A DNA stretch of 64,000 nucleotides from NCBI RefSeq assembly GCF_014873945.1, contig NZ_JADBEC010000001.1, forward strand, positions 2,150,001 through 2,214,000, read 5' to 3'. The stretch comes from Rhizobium viscosum (GTDB taxonomy: Bacteria > Pseudomonadota > Alphaproteobacteria > Rhizobiales > Rhizobiaceae). Positions 1 to 9,090 of this stretch are shown piece after piece (position 1 is the first letter of the stretch; each line of letters starts with the position of its first letter). Below the pieces are notes generated by a model, which made no database searches, had not been told where the DNA came from, and worked only from the letters and a program-made list of their open reading frames with translations. Both the position numbers and the translations under genes were made by a program.

Positions 1-579
1 AAGCCGGGTGGGAACGTGACGGGCCTTTCCGACATGTCGCCGGTCGGCGAGCATATCGCGCTCATCAAGGAAATCCTGCCTGATGTGAAGACGATCGGCT
101 ACCTCTACAATTCCGGCGAGGCGAATTCGGTCTCGCTGCTGGCGGCACTGAAGGCTGAAGCTGAGAAGGCCGGCATCACCATCGTTGAATCGGCTGCAAC
201 GAAGTCCGCCGAAGTGCAGGGCGCTGCCCGTGCGCTCGTCGGCCGCGCCGATGCAATCTACATCCCGACGGACAACACAATCATCTCGGCTCTCGAAGGT
301 GCCGTCGCCGTTGCGGAAGAGAGCAAGCTGCCTCTCTTCACCGCGGATACGGATTCCGTTTCGCGCGGGTCGATCGCAGCGCTTGGCTTCAACTATTACG
401 ACGTCGGCAAGCAGACAGGCGAGATTGTCGTTCGCGTGCTGAAGGGTGAAAACCCAGGTGATATCGCGGTGAAGACCGCGGCCGGCAGCGACCTCGTCAT
501 CAACAAGGCAGCTGCGGCCAAGATGGGTGTCACCCTGCCGGAAAGCGTTGTCTCGCGCGCCAACAAGGTCATCGAATAA
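1..579 (+). CDS. ABC transporter substrate-binding protein (TrpX/ABC_sub_bind type), 5' truncated
   Basis: The frame is open from base 1, so the gene begins outside the window; 192 C-terminal residues remain of a family usually about 320 long. The first residues, KPGGNVTGLSDM, match the conserved hinge motif of the ABC_sub_bind family (periplasmic binding fold type I, PF04392). The rest has the alternating strand/helix pattern of the second lobe. Its role is periplasmic ligand capture for the permease and ATPase that follow at 703 and 1578. Some family members bind aromatic amino acids (TrpX), but the ligand here cannot be read from sequence. Confidence 0.9.
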   Translation, partial: KPGGNVTGLSDMSPVGEHIALIKEILPDVKTIGYLYNSGEANSVSLLAALKAEAEKAGITIVESAATKSAEVQGAARALVGRADAIYIPTDNTIISALEGAVAVAEESKLPLFTADTDSVSRGSIAALGFNYYDVGKQTGEIVVRVLKGENPGDIAVKTAAGSDLVINKAAAAKMGVTLPESVVSRANKVIE

Positions 580-610
580 TCGACTGTCGTTCCAAGGTCT
601 TAGTTACGAT

Positions 611-640
611 CAGCCGCTCCCGTTTGCACGGGGGCGGCTG
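611..640 (+). other. intercistronic hairpin after the binding-protein gene
   Basis: A 13-bp stem (611-623 with 628-640, one T-G pair, loop TTGC) follows the binding-protein stop and is trailed by AATATATTAA, not a run of T. A second smaller hairpin (657-661 with 668-672) lies before the permease. In ABC operons such structures often protect the 3' end of the binding-protein mRNA or partly terminate, so that the binding protein outnumbers the membrane parts. That role is inferred. Confidence 0.6.
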
Positions 641-702
641 AATATATTAAAAGGCTCCCGTTTCGCGACGGGCGGAACGGAAACAAAAAGGGGCTGAAAG
701 CC

Positions 703-1581
703 TTGAGCCAAATTGCATTCTGGGGGGCCGTCGAGCTCGGCCTGGTTTATTCCTTCGTCGCGCTCGGCGTTTATCTTGCGTTCCGTGTACTCGATTTTCC
801 GGATCTGACAGTGGACGGTTCGTTCCCGCTCGGTGCTGCCGTGACTGCGGTGCTGATCATCGCCGGCGTCAATGCGTGGCTCGCAGCACTGATCGCGATG
901 GCAGCAGGGGCTGGAGCCGGAATGGTGACGGCGCTCCTCAACGTGCGCTTCAAGATCCTCAACTTGCTTGCCTCTATCCTGACGATGATCGCGCTCTTCT
1001 CGGTTAATCTACGCGTCATGGGCAAGCCGAATGTTGCGCTTATCAATGCTGATACGATGATCAGTCCCTTCTTCGGACATGGGCTCAGGGATTTTTACGT
1101 TCGGCCGCTCTTCGTCGGCACCCTCGTTGTTATCGCCGTCATCGTCGTCTGGCGCTTTCTTGAAAGCGATGCCGGGCTTGCGATGCGTGCGACCGGCGCC
1201 AATGCCCGCATGGCCCGTGCCCAGGGTGTCGATACCAGCCGGCAGATCTATCTGGGCATGGCGATTTCCAATGCGCTGGTGGCACTCGGTGGCGCGCTCT
1301 TTGCGCAGACCAACGGGTTTGCGGATGTCACCTCGGGTGTCGGCACCATCGTCGTCGGCCTTGCCGCCGTCATCATCGGCGAGACGCTGCTCGGCCGGCG
1401 TGGACTGCTGATTGCGCTTGTCGGATGCGTGTTCGGCTCGATCATCTATCGCATCGCCATCCAGCTGGCACTGTCGAGCGACGTCATCGGCCTGCAGGCT
1501 TCCGACCTCAATTTCGTGACAGCGGTGCTTGTCACCATCGCGCTCATTCTTCCTCGCCTTCGCGGAGGTGCCGCATCATGA
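703..1581 (+). CDS. ABC transporter permease (branched-chain-type, TrpY-like)
   Basis: This 292-residue, very hydrophobic protein has about eight or nine predicted membrane segments and belongs to the BPD_transp_2 permease family (LivH/RbsC-like), in the subfamily that pairs with ABC_sub_bind proteins. The segment DFPDLTVDGSFPLGAA near residues 31-46 is typical of it. The start is a TTG at 703 preceded by AAAGGGGCTGAAAG. It presumably works as a homodimer in the inner membrane with the ATPase, whose ATG overlaps its stop (ATGA, 1578-1581). Substrate unknown. Confidence 0.88.
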   Translation: MSQIAFWGAVELGLVYSFVALGVYLAFRVLDFPDLTVDGSFPLGAAVTAVLIIAGVNAWLAALIAMAAGAGAGMVTALLNVRFKILNLLASILTMIALFSVNLRVMGKPNVALINADTMISPFFGHGLRDFYVRPLFVGTLVVIAVIVVWRFLESDAGLAMRATGANARMARAQGVDTSRQIYLGMAISNALVALGGALFAQTNGFADVTSGVGTIVVGLAAVIIGETLLGRRGLLIALVGCVFGSIIYRIAIQLALSSDVIGLQASDLNFVTAVLVTIALILPRLRGGAAS

Positions 1582-2372
1582 TCAGCGTCAAGGATATCAA
1601 GGTCGTTTTCGGGCGCGGCACGCCGCTGCAAAAACAGGCGCTGAACGGCGTCAGCCTGACCATCGAGCAAGGCTCCTTCGTCACCGTCATCGGCTCCAAC
1701 GGCGCCGGTAAATCGACACTGCTCGGCGTTCTCGCCGGCGATGTCCTGCCGAGCGAAGGTTCGGTGCTGATCGGCAAGACCGACGTGACGCGTAAGTCGA
1801 CGGCAGGGCGTGCCGGCATGGTCGCCCGCGTATTCCAGGATCCGCTGACGGGAAGCTGCGGTGCGCTGTCGATCGAGGAAAATCTCGCGCTGGCCGCACG
1901 CCGTGGTGAGAAGCGCGGGCTTGCGTCAGCGCTCGGGGGCAGCAGGCGCGATTATTTCCGGGAGCGGATCGCCGAACTGAATCTCGGGCTGGAAAACCGG
2001 CTGAAGGACCGCATGGACCTGTTGTCCGGTGGTCAGCGGCAGGCGGTTTCGCTGGTCATGGCGACGCTTGCCGGTTCCGAAGTGTTGCTGCTCGACGAGC
2101 ATACCGCAGCGCTCGATCCTGGCATGGCGGAGTTCGTCATGAACCTCACGCAGAAGATCGTTTCCGAACGCAAGCTCACGACGATGATGGTGACGCACTC
2201 CATGCGGCAGGCGCTGGATTACGGCCATCGCACGATCATGCTGCACGGTGGCGAGATCGTGCTCGACGTGGCCGGCGACAACAGGAAGAACCTGCAGGTC
2301 GAGGACCTGATCGCGATGTTCCGCAAGATGCGCGGCCAGACGCTCGACGACGATGCGCTGCTGATCGGCTAG
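1578..2372 (+). CDS. ABC transporter ATP-binding protein (TrpZ-like)
   Basis: This 264-residue ATPase energises the importer encoded by the two preceding genes. Visible motifs are Walker A GSNGAGKST (39-47), the signature LSGGQRQA, Walker B running into LLLDEHTAALDP and the switch histidine in VTHSM. Walker B is followed by DEH rather than the common DEP, which is usual for this subfamily. I chose ATG 1578 because it overlaps the permease stop by four bases and gives a normal N-terminus (MISVKDI); an in-frame start at 1425 would run through the permease gene. The 3' end is part of a 24-bp tandem repeat. Confidence 0.9.
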   Translation: MISVKDIKVVFGRGTPLQKQALNGVSLTIEQGSFVTVIGSNGAGKSTLLGVLAGDVLPSEGSVLIGKTDVTRKSTAGRAGMVARVFQDPLTGSCGALSIEENLALAARRGEKRGLASALGGSRRDYFRERIAELNLGLENRLKDRMDLLSGGQRQAVSLVMATLAGSEVLLLDEHTAALDPGMAEFVMNLTQKIVSERKLTTMMVTHSMRQALDYGHRTIMLHGGEIVLDVAGDNRKNLQVEDLIAMFRKMRGQTLDDDALLIG

Positions 2373-2420
2373 GCCGACAGCGTGCTGATCGGGTAAGCCG
2401 ACAGCGTGGTGATCGGGTGA
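2361..2420. repeat. 24-bp tandem repeat carrying the ATPase stop codon
   Basis: Unit 1 (2361-2384) and unit 2 (2385-2408) differ at 2 of 24 positions, and a partial third copy (2409-2420) follows. Each unit contains an in-frame stop (TAG 2370, TAA 2394, TGA 2418) because 24 is a multiple of 3. The last stop abuts the stop of the convergent LysE gene at 2421. Confidence 0.85.
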
Positions 2421-3062
2421 TCAGCGTGCCTGTGTGAGCAGGATTTTGGCGGCGAAGACCGAGAAGACGCCGGCGAAGGTATAATCCATGCCGCGCAGCA
2501 CCTTCCTGTTGTTCTGCAGCCAGCTCGACAGCCAGTCGGCTGCCATGACGACGGTTGCATTGACCGGCATGCCGATGACGATGAAACAGAAGCCGAGGAA
2601 GAGCAGCTTGTGCGTGACGGCCGGATCGTTGGCGCTGACGAACTGTGGCAGGAAAGTCATGAAGAAGATGATGACTTTCGGGTTCAGCAGGTTGACCCAG
2701 AAACCTGAGGAAATGTTCGACAGGATCGTGCCCTTCGGGCCTTCGACCTTGGCGACCGTCAGCTTGGAGCCGTAGCGGATCGCCTGAACGGCCAGCCAGA
2801 AGAGATAGGCGGCACCGCCGGTCTTCAGGATCAGAAAGGCGGTCGGGGAAGCGGTAATCAGCGCCGAGATCCCGAAGGCAACCAGCATCGTGTGCACGAC
2901 GATGCCGAGGCTGGTGCCAAGAACAACGAAAAGGGCTGCCTTCTTGCCTTGCACCAGTGCGCGGCTGATCGACAATGTCATGTCAGGGCCTGGGGTCGCC
3001 GCCAGCAGTAAGGTCGCGGCGGCAAAGGCAAGAAGCGTCGGAAAGCTCGGCAGGAAATCCAT
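2421..3062 (-). CDS. LysE/RhtB family amino-acid exporter
   Basis: The 213-residue product has six hydrophobic segments and the family's N-terminal signature ATPGPDMTLSISRA near residues 22-35 (LysE, PF01810). Family members export amino acids or related metabolites; specificity is not predictable here. It is convergent with the ABC ATPase, and its stop touches the last repeat-borne stop of that gene. A second, distant paralogue lies at 5550 on the other strand. Confidence 0.9.
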   Translation of the reverse strand: MDFLPSFPTLLAFAAATLLLAATPGPDMTLSISRALVQGKKAALFVVLGTSLGIVVHTMLVAFGISALITASPTAFLILKTGGAAYLFWLAVQAIRYGSKLTVAKVEGPKGTILSNISSGFWVNLLNPKVIIFFMTFLPQFVSANDPAVTHKLLFLGFCFIVIGMPVNATVVMAADWLSSWLQNNRKVLRGMDYTFAGVFSVFAAKILLTQAR

Positions 3063-3149
3063 GGTCTGCTCTGAAAGCCGGAAAAAGATGTGACGGATCT
3101 CTTATCCGGCTTTCAGAAAATTACCAATCAAACCTTGTGATAGCGCCGA

Positions 3150-4001
3150 TTACTTCTGTTCAAGGTAGGTCTTGAACTTGTCGGCATAATCCTTGTGCCA
3201 GCGCGACAACGGCGGACGATTCTCGATGATGTCGCCGATCGCCCAGGCCATGCGGCGCTCATCGACGGGGCGGGCGACGTCATTATCGGGGCAGAGAATA
3301 TAGAAATCGCCGCGCTCGAGACTTTCGACCATGAAATCGATCGTCTGTTCCGGCGTCCAGGCGCCAGCCGGCTTTTCGCTGCGGTCGCCCTTGGTAAGGC
3401 CGGTGAAGACGAAACCGGGGATCAGCAAATGTGCGGAAATGCCTGCGCCTGCGGTGTTGCGCAGTTCATGCTCGAGCGCTTCTGTGAAAACCTTCACGCC
3501 GGCTTTTGAAATATTATAGGCGGGGTTGCCGGGCGGCGTGGTAATGCCCTGCTTGGAGCCGGTATTGATGATGAGGCCGGGTTCGTTATGGGCGATCATG
3601 CCGGGGCCGAAGGCTCTGACGCCGTTGATGACACCGAGGAGATTGACGGCGAGTATATTGTCCCAATTGGCCTGAGCGCTGAAGATCGAAGTTTCCGGGC
3701 CGATACCAGCGTTGTTCATCAGCACATGCACGCGGCCAAAGCGCTGAATGACGGCTCGCTCGAGCGCTTCGATCTGGTCCTTCTGCGAGACATCGGTCTC
3801 CACGGCCATCACGTGTTCCTGGCCGGCGATCGCCTCCAGTTCGGCGCGTGCTTCTGCGAGCTTGTCGCCACCGAGATCGGCGATCACCACGCTCATGCCG
3901 GCCTTGGCAAAGTGTTTTGCGGCGGCAAGGCCGATGCCGGATGCACCCCCGGTGATGACGGCAACATTGGATTTCTTGAAAATGTCTTGAATATTTGTCA
4001 C
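3150..4001 (-). CDS. SDR family NAD(P)-dependent oxidoreductase
   Basis: A classical short-chain dehydrogenase of 283 residues. It has the Rossmann motif TGGASGIG (about 18-25), the NNAG motif, and the catalytic pair in AYNISKAG (YxxxK). An aspartate after beta-2 (VVIADLGG) suggests NAD rather than NADP. The start is an ATG at 4001 with GGAGAGG upstream. It is transcribed divergently from argG over a 187-bp gap. The substrate cannot be told from sequence. Confidence 0.85.
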   Translation of the reverse strand: MTNIQDIFKKSNVAVITGGASGIGLAAAKHFAKAGMSVVIADLGGDKLAEARAELEAIAGQEHVMAVETDVSQKDQIEALERAVIQRFGRVHVLMNNAGIGPETSIFSAQANWDNILAVNLLGVINGVRAFGPGMIAHNEPGLIINTGSKQGITTPPGNPAYNISKAGVKVFTEALEHELRNTAGAGISAHLLIPGFVFTGLTKGDRSEKPAGAWTPEQTIDFMVESLERGDFYILCPDNDVARPVDERRMAWAIGDIIENRPPLSRWHKDYADKFKTYLEQK

Positions 4002-4026
4002 GGCCTGGCCTCTCCTCGGAGCATTG

Positions 4027-4042
4027 TTCGGACGGTGCCGAA
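4027..4042. promoter_or_regulatory. inverted repeat upstream of the SDR gene
   Basis: TTCGG-N6-CCGAA lies 25 bp upstream of the SDR start in the divergent SDR/argG gap (4002-4188). The position suits an operator, but no regulator family is recognisable and the half-site is only 5 bp. Confidence 0.3.
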
Positions 4043-4188
4043 TATGGGCTCACGGTTTGCGCTGTCAAACCCCCAGGCGTCGTTTGCTACCCTCCTTGCC
4101 CTTGCGTCACGCGCCAATCTCGCTAAAAGTGCCGGGATACCGGGCTTTGCGGGTGTGCCGCGGCCTCTATGCAACGGACCTCATCATC

Positions 4189-5412
4189 ATGGCATCATAC
4201 AAAGACGTGAAGAAAGTCGTGCTCGCTTATTCAGGCGGTCTCGATACCTCGATCATCCTGAAGTGGCTGCAGACGGAGCTCGGCGCCGAAGTCGTCACCT
4301 TCACCGCCGATCTCGGCCAGGGCGAAGAGCTGGAGCCGGCGCGCAAGAAGGCCGAGATGCTCGGCATCAAGGAGATCTATATCGAGGACGTGCGTGAAGA
4401 ATTCGTGCGCGATTTCGTCTTCCCGATGTTCCGTGCCAATGCCGTCTATGAAGGCGTCTACCTGCTCGGCACTTCGATCGCCCGTCCGCTGATTTCCAAG
4501 CACCTCATCGACATCGCCCGAAAGACTGGCGCGGATGCGATCGCGCACGGCGCGACCGGTAAGGGCAACGATCAGGTCCGTTTCGAGCTTTCGGCCTATG
4601 CGCTGAACCCCGATATCAAAATCATCGCACCGTGGCGCGACTGGTCGTTCAAGAGCCGTACCGATCTGCTCGAATTCGCTGAAAAGCACCAGATCCCGGT
4701 TGCGAAGGACAAGAAGGGCGAAGCGCCTTTCTCCGTAGACGCCAACCTGCTGCACTCCTCTTCCGAGGGTAAGGTTCTGGAAGATCCGGCGCAGGAAGCG
4801 CCTGAATATGTGCATATGCGCACGATCTCCCCGGAAGCGGCCCCCGACAAGGCGACCACCATCAAGGTCGGCTTCCGCAAGGGTGACGCCGTCTCGATCA
4901 ATGGTGTCGAGATGTCTCCGGCCACGCTGCTCGCGACCCTTAACAATTATGGCCGCGACAACGGCATCGGCCGCCTCGACCTTGTCGAGAACCGCTACGT
5001 CGGCATGAAATCGCGCGGCGTCTACGAGACCCCCGGCGGCACGATCCTGCTCGCAGCGCATCGCGCCATCGAATCGATCACGCTCGACCGTGGTGCTGCT
5101 CACCTCAAGGATGAGCTGATGCCGCGCTATGCCGAGCTCATCTATTACGGCTTCTGGTTCTCGCCGGAGCGCGAAATGCTGCAGGCTCTCATCGACAAGA
5201 GCCAGGAGCATGTCGAAGGTGAAGTGACGCTGAAGCTCTACAAGGGTAATGTCATGGTCATCGGCCGCGAGAGCGAAAAGTCGCTCTATTCCGACAAGCT
5301 CGTCACCTTCGAAGACGACCAGGGCGCTTACGATCAGAAGGATGCCGCCGGCTTCATCAAGCTCAACGCGCTGCGTCTTCGCACGCTCGGCAAACGTAAC
5401 CTCAAGAAGTAA
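4189..5412 (+). CDS. argG: argininosuccinate synthase
   Basis: Joins citrulline and aspartate with ATP to make argininosuccinate, the penultimate step of arginine synthesis in the cytoplasm. The 407-residue length is normal. The ATP pyrophosphatase P-loop AYSGGLDTS is at 13-21, and the family block containing [14 protein letters not shown] follows. The start at ATG 4189 gives [10 protein letters not shown], the usual rhizobial N-terminus; earlier in-frame starts only add low-complexity leader. It is monocistronic, with a strong terminator at 5432. Confidence 0.97.
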   Translation: MASYKDVKKVVLAYSGGLDTSIILKWLQTELGAEVVTFTADLGQGEELEPARKKAEMLGIKEIYIEDVREEFVRDFVFPMFRANAVYEGVYLLGTSIARPLISKHLIDIARKTGADAIAHGATGKGNDQVRFELSAYALNPDIKIIAPWRDWSFKSRTDLLEFAEKHQIPVAKDKKGEAPFSVDANLLHSSSEGKVLEDPAQEAPEYVHMRTISPEAAPDKATTIKVGFRKGDAVSINGVEMSPATLLATLNNYGRDNGIGRLDLVENRYVGMKSRGVYETPGGTILLAAHRAIESITLDRGAAHLKDELMPRYAELIYYGFWFSPEREMLQALIDKSQEHVEGEVTLKLYKGNVMVIGRESEKSLYSDKLVTFEDDQGAYDQKDAAGFIKLNALRLRTLGKRNLKK

Positions 5413-5431
5413 GTCACACCAGACCGATCCT

Positions 5432-5471
5432 GAAAGGCCCGCCGGCTCTGCCGCGCGGGCCCTTTCTTTGT
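5432..5471 (+). terminator. rho-independent terminator of argG
   Basis: GGCCCGC (5436-5442) pairs with GCGGGCC (5455-5461), flanked by complementary GAAA and TTTC, and is followed by the T-rich CTTTCTTTG. It sits 20-60 bp after the argG stop. Confidence 0.8.
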
Positions 5472-5549
5472 CGCGCCGATTGCAGGTTGTAACGTCTTGA
5501 CGCGGCAGGGCTATCGCATAAGCTGAGCTGTCATCACCGGAGCCTTTCT

Positions 5550-6191
5550 ATGCCGCTTTCCCTGCTTGTCGGCGCCTTTCTGGCGGCGCTCTTCTATGTG
5601 CTCATCCCCGGACCGGCCTTCCTGCAGCTTCTCGGTATTGGCGCGGGGCAGGGCCGCAAGGCAGGCGCTTTTTTCATGATGGGCCATCTCGTCGGCGATC
5701 TGGTCTGGTCGGGGCTGGCGCTGGTTGCGATCGTCGGCGCAAAGACGATCGGCACGTTCGTTTTCGACCTGCTGGGACTTGCCTGCGGCTTCTATCTCGC
5801 CTGGATCGGCTGGAGCGCCGTCAATGCCAAGCCGAAGGCCGAGGGGCAGGGGCTGCTCGTCGTGGAACGGCCGTTCCGCCGTGGATTGATTTTCGGCGTC
5901 ACCAATCCGAAAGGCTATCCCGTGGCGCTCGCCACTTTCACGGCGCTGGTCGCGGGCTCTGCAAGCGCGCTCGATTTTCAGGCCCTGCCGATGCTGCTCA
6001 GCGTTTCCTTCGTCGGTTTCGTCACTGCTGATATCATCCTGATCGGCATCATCGGTGCCGGCGTCGTGCGTCGCTTCTACCGCGCGCATGAGCGGCTGAT
6101 CGTACGCTGCTCTGGTGTGCTCTTCATGGGCTTTGCCGTACAGGCGCTGTGGCACGCCACACCCGGTCTGCTTGGCTGGCGAAAGGCCTGA
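5550..6191 (+). CDS. LysE family translocator
   Basis: A 213-residue, six-segment membrane protein of the LysE/RhtB export family. The conserved LIPGPAFLQLLGIG occurs near residues 23-36, a divergent form of the usual TPGP motif. GGAG precedes the ATG by 8 bases. Its stop and the stop of the convergent gene at 6192 are adjacent with no spacer. The exported compound is unknown. Confidence 0.85.
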   Translation: MPLSLLVGAFLAALFYVLIPGPAFLQLLGIGAGQGRKAGAFFMMGHLVGDLVWSGLALVAIVGAKTIGTFVFDLLGLACGFYLAWIGWSAVNAKPKAEGQGLLVVERPFRRGLIFGVTNPKGYPVALATFTALVAGSASALDFQALPMLLSVSFVGFVTADIILIGIIGAGVVRRFYRAHERLIVRCSGVLFMGFAVQALWHATPGLLGWRKA

Positions 6192-6644
6192 TCAGGCCTC
6201 GTTGACGAGGAAGCCGACGACCGAATTCAGCGTCTGAACCTCATTCGGATCGCCGATCGACATGGCGATCTGAAGCTGGTTGCGATAATAGTCGAGGAAG
6301 TTGAAGCTCGTGCCGTCTGTGACGTTGGACAGGTCGATGACATTGCCGAGCGGATCGATCGCGTGCATCGGCAGCGGTTCGGATATTGCTGCAAACGTAT
6401 TCTGATCGATCAGGCCGTTATCGTAGCCTTGTCGGGCATAGCTGCGCAATTCGCCCGGGCTGACGGCTGTAAAATCGAGCGCCTGCCTGTTGTCAGAGTC
6501 TTCGATCTGGAATGAACCTTGGGCGACAGTGGGCTTCGGCTCAATTGTAATATCAGCGGTCTTCGAACTTTTTGCGTTATTATTGGGATTATTTTTGAAT
6601 AGCAAACTCTGAGAAGACCGCACGGAAAAGATTTCCATGCGCAT
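6192..6644 (-). CDS. hypothetical protein, 150 residues
   Basis: I do not recognise this protein. It has no signal peptide or membrane segment. The first 45 residues are polar and asparagine/serine-rich and look disordered. The C-terminal 90 (from about SPGELRSYARQGYDNG) look folded, with FNFLDYYRNQLQIAMSIGDP resembling a helix. The second ATG (6638) sits 8 bases after AGAGG and may be the true start, giving 148 residues. Codon use matches its neighbours, and it has its own 199-bp upstream region shared with the peptidase gene. Confidence 0.75.
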   Translation of the reverse strand: MRMEIFSVRSSQSLLFKNNPNNNAKSSKTADITIEPKPTVAQGSFQIEDSDNRQALDFTAVSPGELRSYARQGYDNGLIDQNTFAAISEPLPMHAIDPLGNVIDLSNVTDGTSFNFLDYYRNQLQIAMSIGDPNEVQTLNSVVGFLVNEA

Positions 6645-6843
6645 GTCCTCTTACTTGAAGATTAAGGGGAATTTAGCGTCTTGGCCCGATTCGCGTCAAT
6701 CGTTAACGATTGGTTAATTTTTATGTATCAATTCTTGCCCCCAAGATTTAGCCGGGCGCGCAAAAGTCCAAGTCAGCCACATATCAATTCCGTGATGGCC
6801 TCCCTATATTACCGATCCACTTGCCGGCATAAAGGACTTTCAT

Positions 6844-8931
6844 ATGTCTTCTCCCAGTCAATTCAATCAGGCACTTATCAACTGGAATGGCCTTCATGGC
6901 CTGCCGCGTTTTGACGCGGTCGCCGATGGCGATTTCGCTGCGGCCTTCGAGTCCGCTCTTGCCTCGCACGAAAGAGAGATCGACGCGCTCGCCAGCAACA
7001 AGGAAGAGCCGACATTCGACAATACGGTCGTCGCGCTCGAGATCGCTGGCGATGAGCTGTCGCGCGTTTCCGCTCTTTTCTGGAATCGCGCCGGCGCCCA
7101 TACAAACGATGTCATTCAGGCGCTGGAGCGCGAAATCTCCCCGAAAATGTCGCGGCACTATTCGAAGATCGGCATGAATGCGGATCTCTTCAAGCGGATC
7201 GATGCACTCTGGGAGAAACGTGAAAGTCTTGGCCTGACGCTGGAGCAGACGCGCGTGCTGGAGCGGCACTGGAAGGGCTTCGTCAAGTCCGGTGCCAAGC
7301 TGCCAAAGGCGGAGCAGGAAAAGCTTGCCTCGATCAATGAAAAACTTGCCGGCCTCGGCACCAGCTTCGGGCAGAACGTGCTGGCCGACGAGAAGAGCTG
7401 GTTGCTCATCCTCTCCAGCGAAGACGAGCTGGCCGGCCTTCCCGATTTCCTGCGCGACGCGATGGCGGCAGCCGCACGCGAACGCGGCGAGGACGGCAAA
7501 TATGCCGTAACCTTGTCGCGCTCGATCATCGAGCCCTTCCTGACGTTTTCCGAGCGCCGTGATTTGCGCGAGCAGGCTTTCAAGGCCTGGGTGGCACGCG
7601 GTGAAAATGCCGGCGCCACCGACAATCGTGGCGTCATCCGCGAGACGCTTGCCCTGCGTGGCGAGGTGGCGAAGCTTCTTGGCTATGGCAATTTCGCCGA
7701 ACTGAAGCTCGACAACACGATGGCAAAAACGCCGCAAGCCGTGAACGACCTGTTGCGCGCAGTCTGGTCGAGAGCGGTAAAGCGCGCCCAGGAGGAAGAA
7801 GCGGATATTGCCGGGTTGATCACCGCCGAAGGCAAGAACCATGACGTCATGCCCTGGGATTGGCGCCACTACGCCGAGAAGATCCGCGCGCAGCGGTTCA
7901 ATTTCTCGGAAGCGGAACTGAAGCCCTATCTGCAGCTCGAAAAGATCATCGATGCCTGCTTTGATGTTGCTGGCCGGCTGTTCGGTATTCGGGCGGTGGA
8001 GAAGAAAGGGATCGCTGCCTATCATCCTGACGTGCGCGTCTTCGAGATCCGCGACCGTGACGACAAGCTGGTCGCACTTTTCCTCGGCGATTACTTCGCG
8101 CGCAGCTCGAAGCGTTCGGGTGCCTGGATGAGTTCGTTCCAGTCGCAGCACAAGCTGGTGCTGAAGAACGGCCACCATGGCGAGATGCCGATCATCTACA
8201 ATGTCTGCAACTTTGCGAAGCCCGCGGAAGGCAAGCCCGCGCTGCTTTCGCTCGATGATGCGCGCACGCTGTTCCACGAGTTCGGTCATGCGCTGCACGG
8301 CATGCTCTCCAACGTCACCTATCCGTCGGTTGCCGGTACGGGCGTCTCGCGCGATTTCGTGGAACTGCCCTCGCAGCTTTACGAGCATTGGCTGACTGTT
8401 CCGGCCATTCTCAAGGAATATGCCGTGCATTTCGAAACCGGAGAGCCGATGCCGCAGGCACTGCTCGACAAGGTGCTGGCGGCGCGCACCTTCAATTCCG
8501 GCTTCGCCACCGTCGAATTCACCTCCTCGGCGCTCGTCGACATGGCCTTCCATACGAGAAACAAGGTTGATGATCCGATGGCCGTGCAGGCTGAGGTGCT
8601 CTCGGAGATCGGCATGCCGAAATCGATCGTCATGCGTCATGCCACGCCGCACTTCCAGCATATCTTCTCGGGCGGTTATTCGGCCGGCTACTATTCCTAC
8701 ATGTGGTCGGAAGTGCTTGATGCCGATGCCTTCGCCGCCTTCGAGGAGACGGGCGATGCCTTTGATGGTGAAATGGCCAGGAAGCTACGGGACAATATCT
8801 ACTCCACCGGCGGTTCGGTCGATCCGGAAGATGCCTACAAGGGGTTCCGCGGCAAGCTGCCGAGCCCGGATGCGATGCTGGTGAAGAAGGGGCTTGCGAC
8901 CTTCGAGGAATTGACAGGCAGCGACGCATAA
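6844..8931 (+). CDS. dcp: M3 family metallopeptidase (peptidyl-dipeptidase Dcp / oligopeptidase A type)
   Basis: A cytoplasmic zinc peptidase that degrades short peptides, 695 residues as expected for the family. The zinc site HEFGH is at 478-482, with the third ligand Glu507 in DFVELPSQLYEHW, which is the M3 spacing. GYSAGYYSYMWSEVLDADAFA near the C-terminus is the conserved substrate-closing block. Dcp and OpdA are hard to separate without alignment, so the symbol is tentative. It is monocistronic and followed by a 9-bp stem hairpin. Confidence 0.9.
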   Translation: MSSPSQFNQALINWNGLHGLPRFDAVADGDFAAAFESALASHEREIDALASNKEEPTFDNTVVALEIAGDELSRVSALFWNRAGAHTNDVIQALEREISPKMSRHYSKIGMNADLFKRIDALWEKRESLGLTLEQTRVLERHWKGFVKSGAKLPKAEQEKLASINEKLAGLGTSFGQNVLADEKSWLLILSSEDELAGLPDFLRDAMAAAARERGEDGKYAVTLSRSIIEPFLTFSERRDLREQAFKAWVARGENAGATDNRGVIRETLALRGEVAKLLGYGNFAELKLDNTMAKTPQAVNDLLRAVWSRAVKRAQEEEADIAGLITAEGKNHDVMPWDWRHYAEKIRAQRFNFSEAELKPYLQLEKIIDACFDVAGRLFGIRAVEKKGIAAYHPDVRVFEIRDRDDKLVALFLGDYFARSSKRSGAWMSSFQSQHKLVLKNGHHGEMPIIYNVCNFAKPAEGKPALLSLDDARTLFHEFGHALHGMLSNVTYPSVAGTGVSRDFVELPSQLYEHWLTVPAILKEYAVHFETGEPMPQALLDKVLAARTFNSGFATVEFTSSALVDMAFHTRNKVDDPMAVQAEVLSEIGMPKSIVMRHATPHFQHIFSGGYSAGYYSYMWSEVLDADAFAAFEETGDAFDGEMARKLRDNIYSTGGSVDPEDAYKGFRGKLPSPDAMLVKKGLATFEELTGSDA

Positions 8932-8955
8932 GACAGTTTGATGACAAGGAGCAAA

Positions 8956-8983
8956 GCGGCATGGTGAAAGCCATGCCGCAGCT
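8956..8983 (+). terminator. hairpin downstream of the peptidase gene
   Basis: GCGGCATGG (8956-8964) pairs perfectly with CCATGCCGC (8971-8979) around a 6-base loop, 25 bp after the stop. The tail AGCTTTCG has only a short T run, so termination may be inefficient. Confidence 0.5.
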
Positions 8984-9028
8984 TTCGCGTGCCACCCCCT
9001 TTCGCAATCGCGAAAAAAACGGTATGAG

Positions 9029-9050
9029 CGCGCCAAACATAAATGGCGCG
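9029..9050 (+). other. leader hairpin upstream of typA
   Basis: CGCGCCA (9029-9035) pairs with TGGCGCG (9044-9050), loop AACATAAA, 40 bp before the typA start. Another small inverted repeat (TTCGC-AATC-GCGAA) lies just upstream at 9001-9014. Whether these are in the mRNA leader is not known. Confidence 0.35.
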
Positions 9051-9090
9051 TCCACTAAGCGTAGCGCCCCAGCCTCAGAGATTATGACAA

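Noticed and set aside
6784..8661. A 625-codon minus-strand frame
   Set aside because: Antisense to the M3 peptidase gene, which has an intact HEFGH site and full family length.
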